NCBI GenBank assembly: GCA_017542065.1
Contig: JAFXXX010000019.1
Coordinates: 62,001 to 126,000 of the forward strand
Length of the DNA: 64,000 nt
Direction of reading: 5' to 3'
Source: Bacilli bacterium
Lineage (GTDB): Bacteria; Bacillota_I; Bacilli_A; RF39; UBA660
The position numbers were made by a program, and so were the translations under genes. A model generated the notes under the pieces. It saw only the letters and a list, made by a program, of their open reading frames with translations, was not told where the DNA came from and ran no database searches. Position 1 is the stretch's first letter. Every line of letters starts with the position of its first letter. This document shows positions 52,146 through 60,832 of this stretch, piece after piece.

Positions 52146-53240
52146 CTAGAATAATTTAATAATGTCTTTAATTGTAATAAATACCATTAATATCATTAAT
52201 AAAATAAATCCTACACCATTAATAATAGATTCTACTTTTAATGGTACTTTCTTACCTATTATCTTTTCTACTATAAGAAGGAATGCTCTTCCTCCATCAA
52301 ATGCTGGGAATGGTAGTAAATTCATAAATCCAACATTAATTGATAAATAAGCTGTTAAATACAATAACATAACCATGCTACCTTTAGCCATATCTACAAC
52401 AGTATAAATACCAACAGGGCCAGATACACTATCTATTCCAAGTTTACCCGAGAATAAACTTATGATTATTATAATTAATTGTTTAAATATAGATACTGTT
52501 TTAGTAAATGCATATTTAACTGAAGGTATAAATCCTTTTTTAACTCCTGATTTAACAGAAATACCAAAGTATTTACTACCCTCTACTTCTTTAGAGTTAA
52601 CTTTATAAGTAACTGTTTTTTTAGTATCTTTCTTCTCTACAGTTATATTTAATGGTTTATCAGTACCATTAATAGCAACCCATAAAATAATATCATCATC
52701 AGTTTTAATCTTATGACCATTAATCTTTACAATCTTATCACCATCTCTAGCACCAGCTTCATATAATGGTAAATCTTTTTGTAAATTACTTAGTTTATTA
52801 TTTGAATAATCACATCCATAAACAAGACCCATTATAAATAATAAAACTAATCCTAAAACAAAGTTATTAAATACTCCTGCTACCATAATTAAAAACTTTT
52901 GATAAAATCTTTTGTTATATAATTTTTGGTTTTCAGAAACTATTACTTTTTCTTTTTCTTTTTTCTTTCCTTTTTTACTTTTTTTATCTTCTTCCTCTTC
53001 TTCGTCTTCATACTCTTCACCAGCAAGCATTACATAACCGCCTAATGGAAAAAGTTTAATCATATATTCTGTTTCATCATTTTTTCTTTTAAAGGAAAAA
53101 AGTTTAGGCCCAAACCCTAAAGAAAATTCATGAACATAAACTCCATTCATTTTAGCTAATATAAAATGACCAAATTCATGTATAAATACAATTAATCCTA
53201 ATATAAGTAAAAAAATTAAAAGCGTAACTATATGTCCCAT
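52146..53240 (-). CDS. rseP: RseP/RasP-type site-2 protease
   Basis: 364-aa membrane metalloprotease. The zinc motif HEFGH is in IVFIHEFGHFILAK (about residues 17-30). A PDZ domain spans about 150-225 (AGARDGDKIVKINGHKI). The third zinc ligand is in NLLPFPAFDGGRAF (about 312-325), close to the usual NLLPIPALDGG. A Lys/Glu-rich insertion (YEDEEEEEDKKSKKGKKKEK, about 76-95) lies in the cytosolic loop after the first helices. It cleaves anti-sigma factors or remnant signal peptides; the target here is unknown. Same run as cdsA and fmt. Confidence 0.95.
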   Translation of the reverse strand: MGHIVTLLIFLLILGLIVFIHEFGHFILAKMNGVYVHEFSLGFGPKLFSFKRKNDETEYMIKLFPLGGYVMLAGEEYEDEEEEEDKKSKKGKKKEKEKVIVSENQKLYNKRFYQKFLIMVAGVFNNFVLGLVLLFIMGLVYGCDYSNNKLSNLQKDLPLYEAGARDGDKIVKINGHKIKTDDDIILWVAINGTDKPLNITVEKKDTKKTVTYKVNSKEVEGSKYFGISVKSGVKKGFIPSVKYAFTKTVSIFKQLIIIIISLFSGKLGIDSVSGPVGIYTVVDMAKGSMVMLLYLTAYLSINVGFMNLLPFPAFDGGRAFLLIVEKIIGKKVPLKVESIINGVGFILLMILMVFITIKDIIKLF

Positions 53241-53248
53241 ACATCCTC

Positions 53249-54022
53249 CTATAAAATAATTGCTTTAATAATAAAATACATAATAGATACAAATATTAAA
53301 CTATCAAATCTATCTAATATTCCTCCATGTCCAATAATAATATTACTATAATCTTTAATATCAAATTCTCTTTTAATTGAACTAAATACTAAGTCTCCTA
53401 CTTGACCTACTATAGATAATGCTAGTGTAACTAATACACATACAACAACATTACAACCAGGATCAATCATAAATAAATAATAAATAACTGGTCCAATAGT
53501 TCCTATAACAGATCCTATAATAGAACCTTCTATAGTCTTATTTGGAGACACTCTTTCAATTAATTTATGAGTTCCAAATAAAGAACCTCCAATATATGCA
53601 AATGTGTCTGTAAGCACTGTAATAAGTATTATATAAACTAAGTTATGAATACTTTCTAATCTAATATCTTTAATGATATAAAAAGCTACTCCAAGAAATA
53701 TAATAGATACTAAAACTTGACATGCATTCTTATAATTAAACTCTTTAGTAGTAATCATAGAGGCTACTATAAAAATAACTGCAGTTAATGCAATAGCATA
53801 AAGTACATAATCAAAACTAAATACTATCATTAATAAACATAAATAACTAAGTATTTCTAATACTATATGTAACTTCTTTTCTCTTTTATATAGACTATTT
53901 AATTCCCATAATCCAAGAACTGCTATAAGTCCAATTAAAGCGCTATAATACCATCCACCAAGTATAGTAAGTGGTACGCATATTGCAATAAGTAATATTG
54001 CTCCAAGTATTCTTTTTTTCAT
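53249..54022 (-). CDS. cdsA: Phosphatidate cytidylyltransferase
   Basis: 257 aa, seven to eight membrane helices. Makes CDP-diacylglycerol from phosphatidic acid and CTP for phospholipid synthesis. The C-terminal signature is clear: SPNKTIEGSIIGSVIGTIG (about residues 163-181), QVGDLVFSSIKREFDIKDYS (about 209-228) and GHGGILDRFDSLIF (about 231-244). First gene of the cdsA-rseP-fmt-holA-lspA-rluD-rhomboid run, with an extended -10 and AGGTGA SD just upstream. Confidence 0.97.
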   Translation of the reverse strand: MKKRILGAILLIAICVPLTILGGWYYSALIGLIAVLGLWELNSLYKREKKLHIVLEILSYLCLLMIVFSFDYVLYAIALTAVIFIVASMITTKEFNYKNACQVLVSIIFLGVAFYIIKDIRLESIHNLVYIILITVLTDTFAYIGGSLFGTHKLIERVSPNKTIEGSIIGSVIGTIGPVIYYLFMIDPGCNVVVCVLVTLALSIVGQVGDLVFSSIKREFDIKDYSNIIIGHGGILDRFDSLIFVSIMYFIIKAIIL

Positions 54023-54063
54023 ATATTATCACCTTTATTAATTATATCATTTTTACTAATTAT

Positions 54064-54101
54064 AAACAATAAAAGTATTAGATATTTCTAATACTTTTAC
54101 T
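54064..54101 (-). terminator. Intrinsic terminator of pyk
   Basis: On the minus strand AAAAGTATTAGA / TCTAATACTTTT hairpin with a T-rich tail, beyond the pyk stop and before the cdsA promoter. Confidence 0.85.
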
Positions 54102-55509
54102 ACTTTATTTCTTCTATTTTCATGTAATTTGTGTAATTAACTGATAATGGAAAACTACCAACAATTACTATCTTACCTTCATCTTTTTTAAGCATAACTC
54201 TATATGCTTTTTTAGATAACTCTACAAGTTCATCAGTAGATGTCATCATTTTAGTATAAACAGGTATAATTCCATAGTTTAAACTAAGTCCTCTTGCAAC
54301 ATATTCCGAAGGAGATATTGCAATAACTGGACATCCTGGTCTATAACTACTAATTAATTTAGCAGTTAAGCCTGAAGTTGTAGAACATACTATTGCATCA
54401 GCATTTATATTATTCGCAGATGTAGCTGCTGAATAAGATATTGCTTTAGATATAGTATTACTTTTATTAATTACACTCTTTAAATAACTAGAATAGTCTA
54501 ATTCTTTTTCAGTAGATTCAATAATTTTACTCATAGTTTCAACTGTTTGTACTGGATTTTTTCCAATTGCAGTTTCAGATGAAAGCATTAATGCATCAAC
54601 TTGTTCTACTACAGAAGAAGCTACATCAGATACTTCTGCTCTAGTTGGTCTAACATTTTCTTTCATAGAAGCTAACATTTCAGTTGCTATAATTATTATT
54701 TTCTCTTCTCTTTTAGTTAAATCCACTATTCTTTTTTGAATTGATGGAATTTTTTCAAGTTCTGTATCTAATCCAAGATCTCCTCTTGAAACCATTATTC
54801 CATCACTTGCTTTAATAATATTTTCTATATCATCTATTGCATTCTTATTTTCTATCTTAGATATTAATTGAATATTATTATTATTTAATCCAATTAATAC
54901 ATCATTAACATCTAATACATCTGCTGCATCTTTAACATAAGATAAAGCTATATAATCAACTTTATTTTCAGATGCGAATTTAATACATTCTATATCATAA
55001 TTAGATAAGAATTTTATATCATAATCTAAATTTGGAATATTAACTATTGAATATTGGTTAATAATAGCATCATTTAATATTTTACAAAGTATAATATCAG
55101 GTCCTTTTTCTATAACCTCTAATTTTACTTTACCGGAATCAAGATATACATAGCCCCCAATATCTATATGTGAAATAAGTCCTTTAGAACTTAATGATAT
55201 AAGATCTTTATTACCTACTATTTCACTTTCAGAAAGTCTAATAATTTTATCTTTTTGTAAGAAGACTTTCTTTTCTTCTAAAGCACCTATTCTAATTTCA
55301 GGTCCTTTAGTATCTAACATAATACCGGTTAAAATTTTTTCTTCAAAATTAATTTCCCTTACGTAGCCTATTATCTTTTTAGCCTCATCAAGATTAGAAT
55401 GTGACATATTAATTCTAATAACATCACTTCCACCCTTAATTAATCCCCTAATAATCTCTTTATCTAATGAACTAGGCCCGACTGTAGAAATCATCTTAGT
55501 CTTGTTCAT
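54100..55509 (-). CDS. pyk: Pyruvate kinase
   Basis: 469 aa. Last step of glycolysis, PEP to pyruvate with ATP formation. KMISTVGPSS (about residues 4-13), VIRINMSHS (about 35-43), IMLDTKGPEIRIG (about 62-74), LISKIENKNAID (about 212-223) and the active-site stretch GIMVSRGDLGLD (about 232-243). IIATEMLASMKENVRPTRAEVSDVA follows in two parts (about 272-296). It lacks the extra C-terminal PEP-utilising domain found in Bacillus Pyk. An extended -10 and AGGTGA SD precede ATG 55509. It feeds PFOR. Confidence 0.97.
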   Translation of the reverse strand: MNKTKMISTVGPSSLDKEIIRGLIKGGSDVIRINMSHSNLDEAKKIIGYVREINFEEKILTGIMLDTKGPEIRIGALEEKKVFLQKDKIIRLSESEIVGNKDLISLSSKGLISHIDIGGYVYLDSGKVKLEVIEKGPDIILCKILNDAIINQYSIVNIPNLDYDIKFLSNYDIECIKFASENKVDYIALSYVKDAADVLDVNDVLIGLNNNNIQLISKIENKNAIDDIENIIKASDGIMVSRGDLGLDTELEKIPSIQKRIVDLTKREEKIIIIATEMLASMKENVRPTRAEVSDVASSVVEQVDALMLSSETAIGKNPVQTVETMSKIIESTEKELDYSSYLKSVINKSNTISKAISYSAATSANNINADAIVCSTTSGLTAKLISSYRPGCPVIAISPSEYVARGLSLNYGIIPVYTKMMTSTDELVELSKKAYRVMLKKDEGKIVIVGSFPLSVNYTNYMKIEEIK

Positions 55510-55542
55510 AGTATCACCTAGTATAATTATATAATTTTTTAT

Positions 55543-55576
55543 AAAAAAAGAAAAGACTTAAATCATCTTTTCTATG
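55543..55576 (-). terminator. Intrinsic terminator of dnaE
   Basis: On the minus strand AGAAAAGATGATTT / AAGTCTTTTCT hairpin with a T run, overlapping the dnaE stop codon. Confidence 0.75.
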
Positions 55577-58356
55577 TTATTTGCGATTAACTGATAATCA
55601 CTATTTCTTCTTTCTACCATAGCAGTAACTTTAATTATATTTCCTTTATCTATGTTAACATTCTTTTCAAATATTTTAGGAAATAATATTACTTCAATAG
55701 AACCAAATTCATCTTCAGCATTAACAAATGCCATTTGATCTTTATTTTTAGTTTCTACCTGTTTTTTTCTATTAACAAGTAAATATATTTCTATTTGTTT
55801 ATTAAAGTTACTTGGTATATCTTTTGTAGAAATATTATTATCTTTATACTTTAATACTGGATGATTAAATAGATAAAGTCCAAATGCATTATATTCTCTA
55901 TCTAGTAGTTCATCTTTAGTAAATTCATCTACTTCTTTGATTAATGGTTTTTCTATTGAATCATCATCTAGATCATTAGATAGTTTTGCATAATTAATTG
56001 CAGAATCAATATTCTCAATTAAAGTATGATGATTATAACCAGTATAATCAAATGCTGATGCATCAATTAAATAAGTAATATCTTTCTTAGTGAATCCTAC
56101 ACTAGTTAAAAGTTTAACATAATCAAAGAAATCCATATTTTCATTTCTTTGTTCTAATATTTTTTTAACTTGCAATTCAGATATATTTCCAGTACCACTA
56201 AGAGGATAAATAATATTACTATCTTTAATAATATATTTATCTTCACTAAGTCTAATATCAGGTTTTAATAAATTAATACCATATTTTCTAAGGTCATTAA
56301 TATATTCTTTAGTCTTAACATCATTCTTAATAACAGAGTTAAGCATTTCAAGCATGAAGTCTTTTCTATAATGAACTTTTAAATAAGCCATCCAGTAAGA
56401 TATTATTGAGTATGCTACTGAATGTGATTTATTAAATCCATATGAAGAAAATTTATGTATTAAATCAAATACTTTGGATGCTATTTCTTTTGAGTATCCA
56501 TTTTCTACTGACTTAGTAATAAACTTATCTTTTTCTTCATTCATAGCTTCTTCTTTTTTCTTAGACATTATTCTTCTAAGAAGGTCTGCTTCAGCCATTG
56601 AATAATTAGCCATAGTGGATGCTATCATCATTATTTGTTCTTGGTAAATAATAATACCATAAGTTTCTTTTAATATATTTTCTAAAGAAGGATCAATATA
56701 ATCAATCTTTTCTTTACCTTCTTTTCTTTTAATATATGAATCTATATTATCCATAGGTCCTGGTCTATATAGAGCAATTAATGCAACTATATCATTAAAT
56801 GAAGTCATATTAAATTTCTTTAATACTTCTTTTATACCAGTACTTTCAAATTGGAATATTCCATCAGTATTAGCAGTATTAAATACTTTAAATGTTTCTT
56901 TATCATCAAATGGAATATCTTTTATATTAATACCTAATTTATTAGTTAAATTATCTATGAATGTTAAATTATCAAGAGATAAAAAGTCCATCTTAAGTAG
57001 ACCTAGACTTTCTAGATAATCCATTTGATAACCTACTAAATCTATATCTTCATTTTTAATAATTGGAACATAACTATCTAAGTCTTTAGACGCTATAACT
57101 ACACCTGCAGCATGCACTGATGTTTGTCTTTTTAATCCTTCAAGTTTTAATGATACATTAAATATCTTAGATAATAATGGATCAGAATCTATTCTAGATT
57201 TTATATTCTTGTTTTCTAAGTTTTCTTTTAGAGTTTTCTTTGAATCAAATAACTTGATAAAATTATCAGTATTAGCATTCTCAAATACTCTAGAAACATC
57301 TCTTAAAACCATTTTAGATTTTAAAGTAGAATATGTAACTATTTCTAATGTTCTTTTTGAACCATATTTTTCTTTTACATAATCTATTACTTCATTCTTT
57401 CTCTTTGAATCAAAGTCTACGTCTATATCTGGCATAGTTACTCTATCTGGATTTAAGAATCTTTCAAAGTATAAATTATACTTTAACGGATCTATATCAG
57501 TTATTCCAAGTGAATAAGAAACAAGTGAACCTGCTGCAGATCCTCTTCCAGGACCTACTAATATACTATTTTTCTTAGCAAATTTAACGTAGTCCCATAC
57601 AACAAGAAAATAGTCTTCAAATCCCATTTTCTTAATAATATTAAGCTCATAAATAAGTCTATCAGCATATTCTTTAGATACTTTATTATCAAGTCTTTTA
57701 GATAGTCCTTTTTCACATAAAGATTTTAAATAATCAAACGAAGTATATTTTCCATCTAAATCATACTTTGGAAGTAAATCTTGTTTCTCTATTTTGAAAT
57801 CAACTTCATTATAAATTTCATCAAATAGTTTATTATCACTGCGTATTTCAAAGTAACTATCTTCTTTTTCATATTCAGATTCTTTTAGAGTTTTACCTTC
57901 TTTAATTAAATATAAATATTCTAAATAATTATTATCTTCTTTATTAAGGCATCTAACTACTTTAAAATCTAAATCACTCGCTTTATACTTTTTAATATTA
58001 ATTGCATCCATTAAAACTATTGATTCATCTGAAATTACTGCAAATATATCTTTTAATGAATTAATACTTGTTAATGAAATTTCATTATTATAAAGTATGC
58101 ATAATTCTCTATAACCACTATAGTTTTTAGCATACAAATATAACTTTAAACCATCTATTTCTACTTCTAAACCAGGTATTAATTTAATACCATTTTGTTC
58201 ACATAATCTTTGGGCTTCCATTACGTAAGATAAATTATTATCTACTATACCTACTGCACTAATATTTTTATCTTTTAAAAACATGATTAAATCAGATAAT
58301 TTTATTAAACTACCTAGTATTTCATAATCAGTTTTTATCCCTAATGGTATATACAT
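55558..58356 (-). CDS. dnaE: DNA polymerase III alpha subunit, DnaE-type, with degenerate PHP domain
   Basis: 932 aa, shorter than B. subtilis DnaE (1115). The palm has GPGRGSAAGSLVSY (about residues 268-281) and the catalytic Asp pair in TMPDIDVDFDSKR (about 313-325). The third Asp region is at about 450, DLVGYQMDYLESLGLLKMDF read in parts. A helix-hairpin-helix region and an OB-fold (FVNAEDEFGSIEVILFPKIF, about 880-899) end the protein. The N-terminal PHP domain (about 1-200) has lost its metal ligands: the usual HVHSxYSLLDG is GIKTDYEILGS and TDH is VDN. It is therefore unlikely to have PHP nuclease activity. Probably the DnaE partner of a PolC encoded elsewhere. Confidence 0.95.
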   Translation of the reverse strand: MYIPLGIKTDYEILGSLIKLSDLIMFLKDKNISAVGIVDNNLSYVMEAQRLCEQNGIKLIPGLEVEIDGLKLYLYAKNYSGYRELCILYNNEISLTSINSLKDIFAVISDESIVLMDAINIKKYKASDLDFKVVRCLNKEDNNYLEYLYLIKEGKTLKESEYEKEDSYFEIRSDNKLFDEIYNEVDFKIEKQDLLPKYDLDGKYTSFDYLKSLCEKGLSKRLDNKVSKEYADRLIYELNIIKKMGFEDYFLVVWDYVKFAKKNSILVGPGRGSAAGSLVSYSLGITDIDPLKYNLYFERFLNPDRVTMPDIDVDFDSKRKNEVIDYVKEKYGSKRTLEIVTYSTLKSKMVLRDVSRVFENANTDNFIKLFDSKKTLKENLENKNIKSRIDSDPLLSKIFNVSLKLEGLKRQTSVHAAGVVIASKDLDSYVPIIKNEDIDLVGYQMDYLESLGLLKMDFLSLDNLTFIDNLTNKLGINIKDIPFDDKETFKVFNTANTDGIFQFESTGIKEVLKKFNMTSFNDIVALIALYRPGPMDNIDSYIKRKEGKEKIDYIDPSLENILKETYGIIIYQEQIMMIASTMANYSMAEADLLRRIMSKKKEEAMNEEKDKFITKSVENGYSKEIASKVFDLIHKFSSYGFNKSHSVAYSIISYWMAYLKVHYRKDFMLEMLNSVIKNDVKTKEYINDLRKYGINLLKPDIRLSEDKYIIKDSNIIYPLSGTGNISELQVKKILEQRNENMDFFDYVKLLTSVGFTKKDITYLIDASAFDYTGYNHHTLIENIDSAINYAKLSNDLDDDSIEKPLIKEVDEFTKDELLDREYNAFGLYLFNHPVLKYKDNNISTKDIPSNFNKQIEIYLLVNRKKQVETKNKDQMAFVNAEDEFGSIEVILFPKIFEKNVNIDKGNIIKVTAMVERRNSDYQLIANNIEKMI

Positions 58357-58393
58357 AAAAATAGCCCTTTCTTAATTAAATTATAACAAATAA

Positions 58394-58422
58394 TTGACTA
58401 AAATTAAACAATATGTTATAGT
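58394..58422 (+). promoter_or_regulatory. Promoter of rpmB
   Basis: TTGACT (58394-58399), 17 bases and TATAGT (58417-58422), with a TG one base before the -10. Confidence 0.8.
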
Positions 58423-58458
58423 TAGTTGTAGACAAATTTTTGAAGGAGGAATAAAACG

Positions 58459-58629
58459 ATGGCAATTAAAATTACTAGTAAACAACCTAACTTTGGTAAT
58501 AGTAGATCACATGCTAAAAACCAAGGTAATAAAATACAAAAATTAAACTTTCAAACAATAACAGTAAACGGAGTTAAAGTTAAAGTTACTGCTAGAGAAA
58601 AAAGAACTTTAGATAAAGGAAACAAATAA
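58459..58629 (+). CDS. rpmB: 50S ribosomal protein bL28
   Basis: 56 aa, too short for many gene finders. MAIKITSKQPNFGNSRSHAK contains the L28 signature (GNSRSHAxN) and the second half, NFQTITVNGVKVKVTAREKR, matches the LQKVRV...KRVWVSARxLK region. AAGGAGG lies nine bases before ATG 58459. It is monocistronic, with a strong promoter and terminator. A zinc-binding CxxC at the start, found in some L28 forms, is absent. Confidence 0.93.
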   Translation: MAIKITSKQPNFGNSRSHAKNQGNKIQKLNFQTITVNGVKVKVTAREKRTLDKGNK

Positions 58630-58658
58630 AAAATAGGCATTAGCCTATTTTTTTAGTT
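58627..58658. terminator. Bidirectional intrinsic terminator
   Basis: AAAAAATAGGC-ATTA-GCCTATTTTTTT between rpmB and the convergent yqeG gene; it overlaps both stop regions. Confidence 0.88.
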
Positions 58659-59154
58659 TATAATAATTTCCATTTTGAAAACCATCTTTAGTTAGTTTTC
58701 TTCTAACAAAAGATTCAAGTGTTCTCCAAAACTTAGTAGTCAACGGTTCTTTATTACCTATTCTATCTACTAGTATTACTTTAAAATCATTCTTATGAGC
58801 GCCCCATACATCAGTCATAAACTGATCACCTATAAATATAGATTCATTAGTATTATAAATCTTTTTAATCTTTTTATAAGTTCTATTTAATGGTTTCATT
58901 GATGAAGTATATCCTGTAATGCCTAGGTCTTCAATTATAGAGTTAATTCTATGACTATTAGAGTTAGATACTATTACAAGATTAAAATCTTTTTTTAATT
59001 CATTAAATAGTTTTATATTATCTTCAGTTACTTTATCTTCTGTATATGGAATGATTGTATTATCTACATCAAAGAATATATTCTTGATACCAAGATCTTT
59101 TAATTCTTTATAATCAATTTCATAGATGTCTTTATAATATGCGTCTGGTTTCAT
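58645..59154 (-). CDS. yqeG: YqeG-family HAD phosphatase
   Basis: 169 aa HAD-superfamily IIIA protein. Motif I is FFDVDNTIIPYT (about residues 28-39, nucleophile and acid Asp), motif II is VIVSNSNSHR (about 59-68), the motif III Lys is in KPLNRTYKKI (about 87) and motif IV is FIGDQFMTDVWGA (about 106-118). YqeG proteins are widespread in Bacillota; the substrate is unknown (phosphatidylglycerophosphate phosphatase activity is reported for relatives). Its ATG directly follows the prsW stop codon (TAAATG), so the two are probably co-translated. Confidence 0.92.
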   Translation of the reverse strand: MKPDAYYKDIYEIDYKELKDLGIKNIFFDVDNTIIPYTEDKVTEDNIKLFNELKKDFNLVIVSNSNSHRINSIIEDLGITGYTSSMKPLNRTYKKIKKIYNTNESIFIGDQFMTDVWGAHKNDFKVILVDRIGNKEPLTTKFWRTLESFVRRKLTKDGFQNGNYYKLKK

Positions 59155-59979
59155 TTATTTATTTAATCCTTTCAAAATATATTCCCTTTTATTCATTAAA
59201 AATCTAAATCTTTTTGGATAAATTCTATTATTAATAAATATCTTATTTAAATCATTTATCTTAACAATATATAATATTCCAATTAAATATATACTTAGTA
59301 CAAATAATGATATTAATAATAAGTTATACATCATTGTACTTTTAGCATCTGTAATTATTGAGAAGAATAAATTATATGTAGTATGTATTAACATTGGTAT
59401 TAATAAACCTTTTAAAAGTAATACAAACTTCTTTTCTTTTAATCTAGAAAACTTAGATATTGATACATAATAACCCATTACTATTCCACATGCTATATGA
59501 AGAGGAATTGTAGTAAAATTACGAAGTAATGCAAGCGATGACATAGATGTATAACTATCTTCTCTAATAACATATAAGAATGTTTCTATTAATGCAAATG
59601 AAAGTGCAATAACAGCAGAATAAACAAATCCATCATATATATCATCATATGCTTTATTATGAGAAATAAACACATATAAAGCTGTTAATTTAGCAAATTC
59701 TTCTACTAAAGCAAGAATAGCTATTCTAGTTAAATTAAGTGTTTTATATGTATTAAATAAATCTGAAAAGAAATTAGATCTTAATATATATTTATCTATT
59801 AATAATGATATACAAATAGTAAATACTCCAGATAAAACTGCTATTAAAATCATAGGTATTGGTTCTTTTGATTTTCTATCAGAATACATAATTAAAATAA
59901 ACATTAATATACTTGGTAATATAGTAATAGCTAAAACTGTTATTAACTCTACTATTGTTAATCCTGAAAATGCACCCAT
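59155..59979 (-). CDS. prsW: PrsW-family intramembrane metalloprotease
   Basis: 274 aa with about eight membrane helices. The Glu-Glu motif ALVEEFAKLTALYVF (about residues 92-106), a second conserved site DDIYDGFVYSAVIALSFALIE (read in parts, about 113-133) and the His in PLHIACGIVMGYY (about 158-170) match the PrsW/glutamic-type CPBP-related fold. In B. subtilis PrsW starts cleavage of anti-sigma-W RsiW and RasP (RseP) completes it; an RseP is encoded at 52146-53240, but I see no anti-sigma factor here. An extended -10 and AGGAGATG SD lie upstream. Confidence 0.9.
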   Translation of the reverse strand: MGAFSGLTIVELITVLAITILPSILMFILIMYSDRKSKEPIPMILIAVLSGVFTICISLLIDKYILRSNFFSDLFNTYKTLNLTRIAILALVEEFAKLTALYVFISHNKAYDDIYDGFVYSAVIALSFALIETFLYVIREDSYTSMSSLALLRNFTTIPLHIACGIVMGYYVSISKFSRLKEKKFVLLLKGLLIPMLIHTTYNLFFSIITDAKSTMMYNLLLISLFVLSIYLIGILYIVKINDLNKIFINNRIYPKRFRFLMNKREYILKGLNK

Positions 59980-60069
59980 TTTTATTCATCTCCTACTATA
60001 TTAATTATATCATATATATAATAATTATAAGACTAAAAACATATTTGTTTACAAATAAAAAAAGAGTAA

Positions 60070-60774
60070 TTATTTACCCTTCTTTTTATTTTTACCTCTA
60101 TGTGCTCTTAATGTTAAAGGAACAGCATAACCAAAATATGATGTTGAGCCATCATTAATACTATCCTTTAAGAAAGTTATTTGATGTCTTACAGATGTAT
60201 CAGTTGGATTAACTCCTTCTACATAATTAAGAAAACCAAGTTTCTTACTATAATCACGAACATCAATCATTCCTTTAGCATATACTTTTCCTTCTGGTAA
60301 ACGATTATAATTAGCATTACATTCACCATAAACAGAACCAGTATAATCACATGTATCATAGAATTCAACTAAAGCATAATTAGAAAAGCTCTTAGAATAA
60401 TTATCTCTTATGAATTTAATAAATTCTCTATTTACTTGACTAGATACTTTTGAAGATTCATAAAGTGGAGCATGTTTAATCTTTTCTATACATACTTTTT
60501 GAAATTCTAATATTTTTTCAGCAGCTTCTTTTTCAACTAAGAATCCAATCTTACCACACATAAGCATAAAATCAACCTTTATTCCTTTTTGCCCTTGACT
60601 AATTAGATATTGAAGCATTGCCTTATTACACTTAAATAAAATACTATCTGTATCATTATGTAATTCATTTTCTAAATAAGTTTTGCCCTTTATACTAAGT
60701 TCAGCATAATCAGTACAATAAAGAGCAACATATTCTTTTTTCTTTTCTTGTTGCTTCTCTTCAATCTTTTCCAT
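60070..60774 (-). CDS. Unknown protein with Lys/Arg-rich tail, 234 aa
   Basis: ATG 60774 follows an AGGGGGA SD. The N-terminus is charged (EKIEEKQQEKKKE), the centre mixed alpha/beta with several Cys (LYCTDY, MLMCGKIG, DTCDYTGSVYGECNANYN), and the C-terminus ends RAHRGKNKKKGK. There is no signal peptide or membrane segment. I do not recognise it. It resembles the orphan genes at 14355, 14919 and 41105 in being monocistronic, with a purine-rich SD and a basic tail. Confidence 0.72.
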   Translation of the reverse strand: MEKIEEKQQEKKKEYVALYCTDYAELSIKGKTYLENELHNDTDSILFKCNKAMLQYLISQGQKGIKVDFMLMCGKIGFLVEKEAAEKILEFQKVCIEKIKHAPLYESSKVSSQVNREFIKFIRDNYSKSFSNYALVEFYDTCDYTGSVYGECNANYNRLPEGKVYAKGMIDVRDYSKKLGFLNYVEGVNPTDTSVRHQITFLKDSINDGSTSYFGYAVPLTLRAHRGKNKKKGK

Positions 60775-60832
60775 ATATATTTCCCCCTGATGGGTAAATA
60801 TAATACACTATTATTTAAATATATGCAAATTT

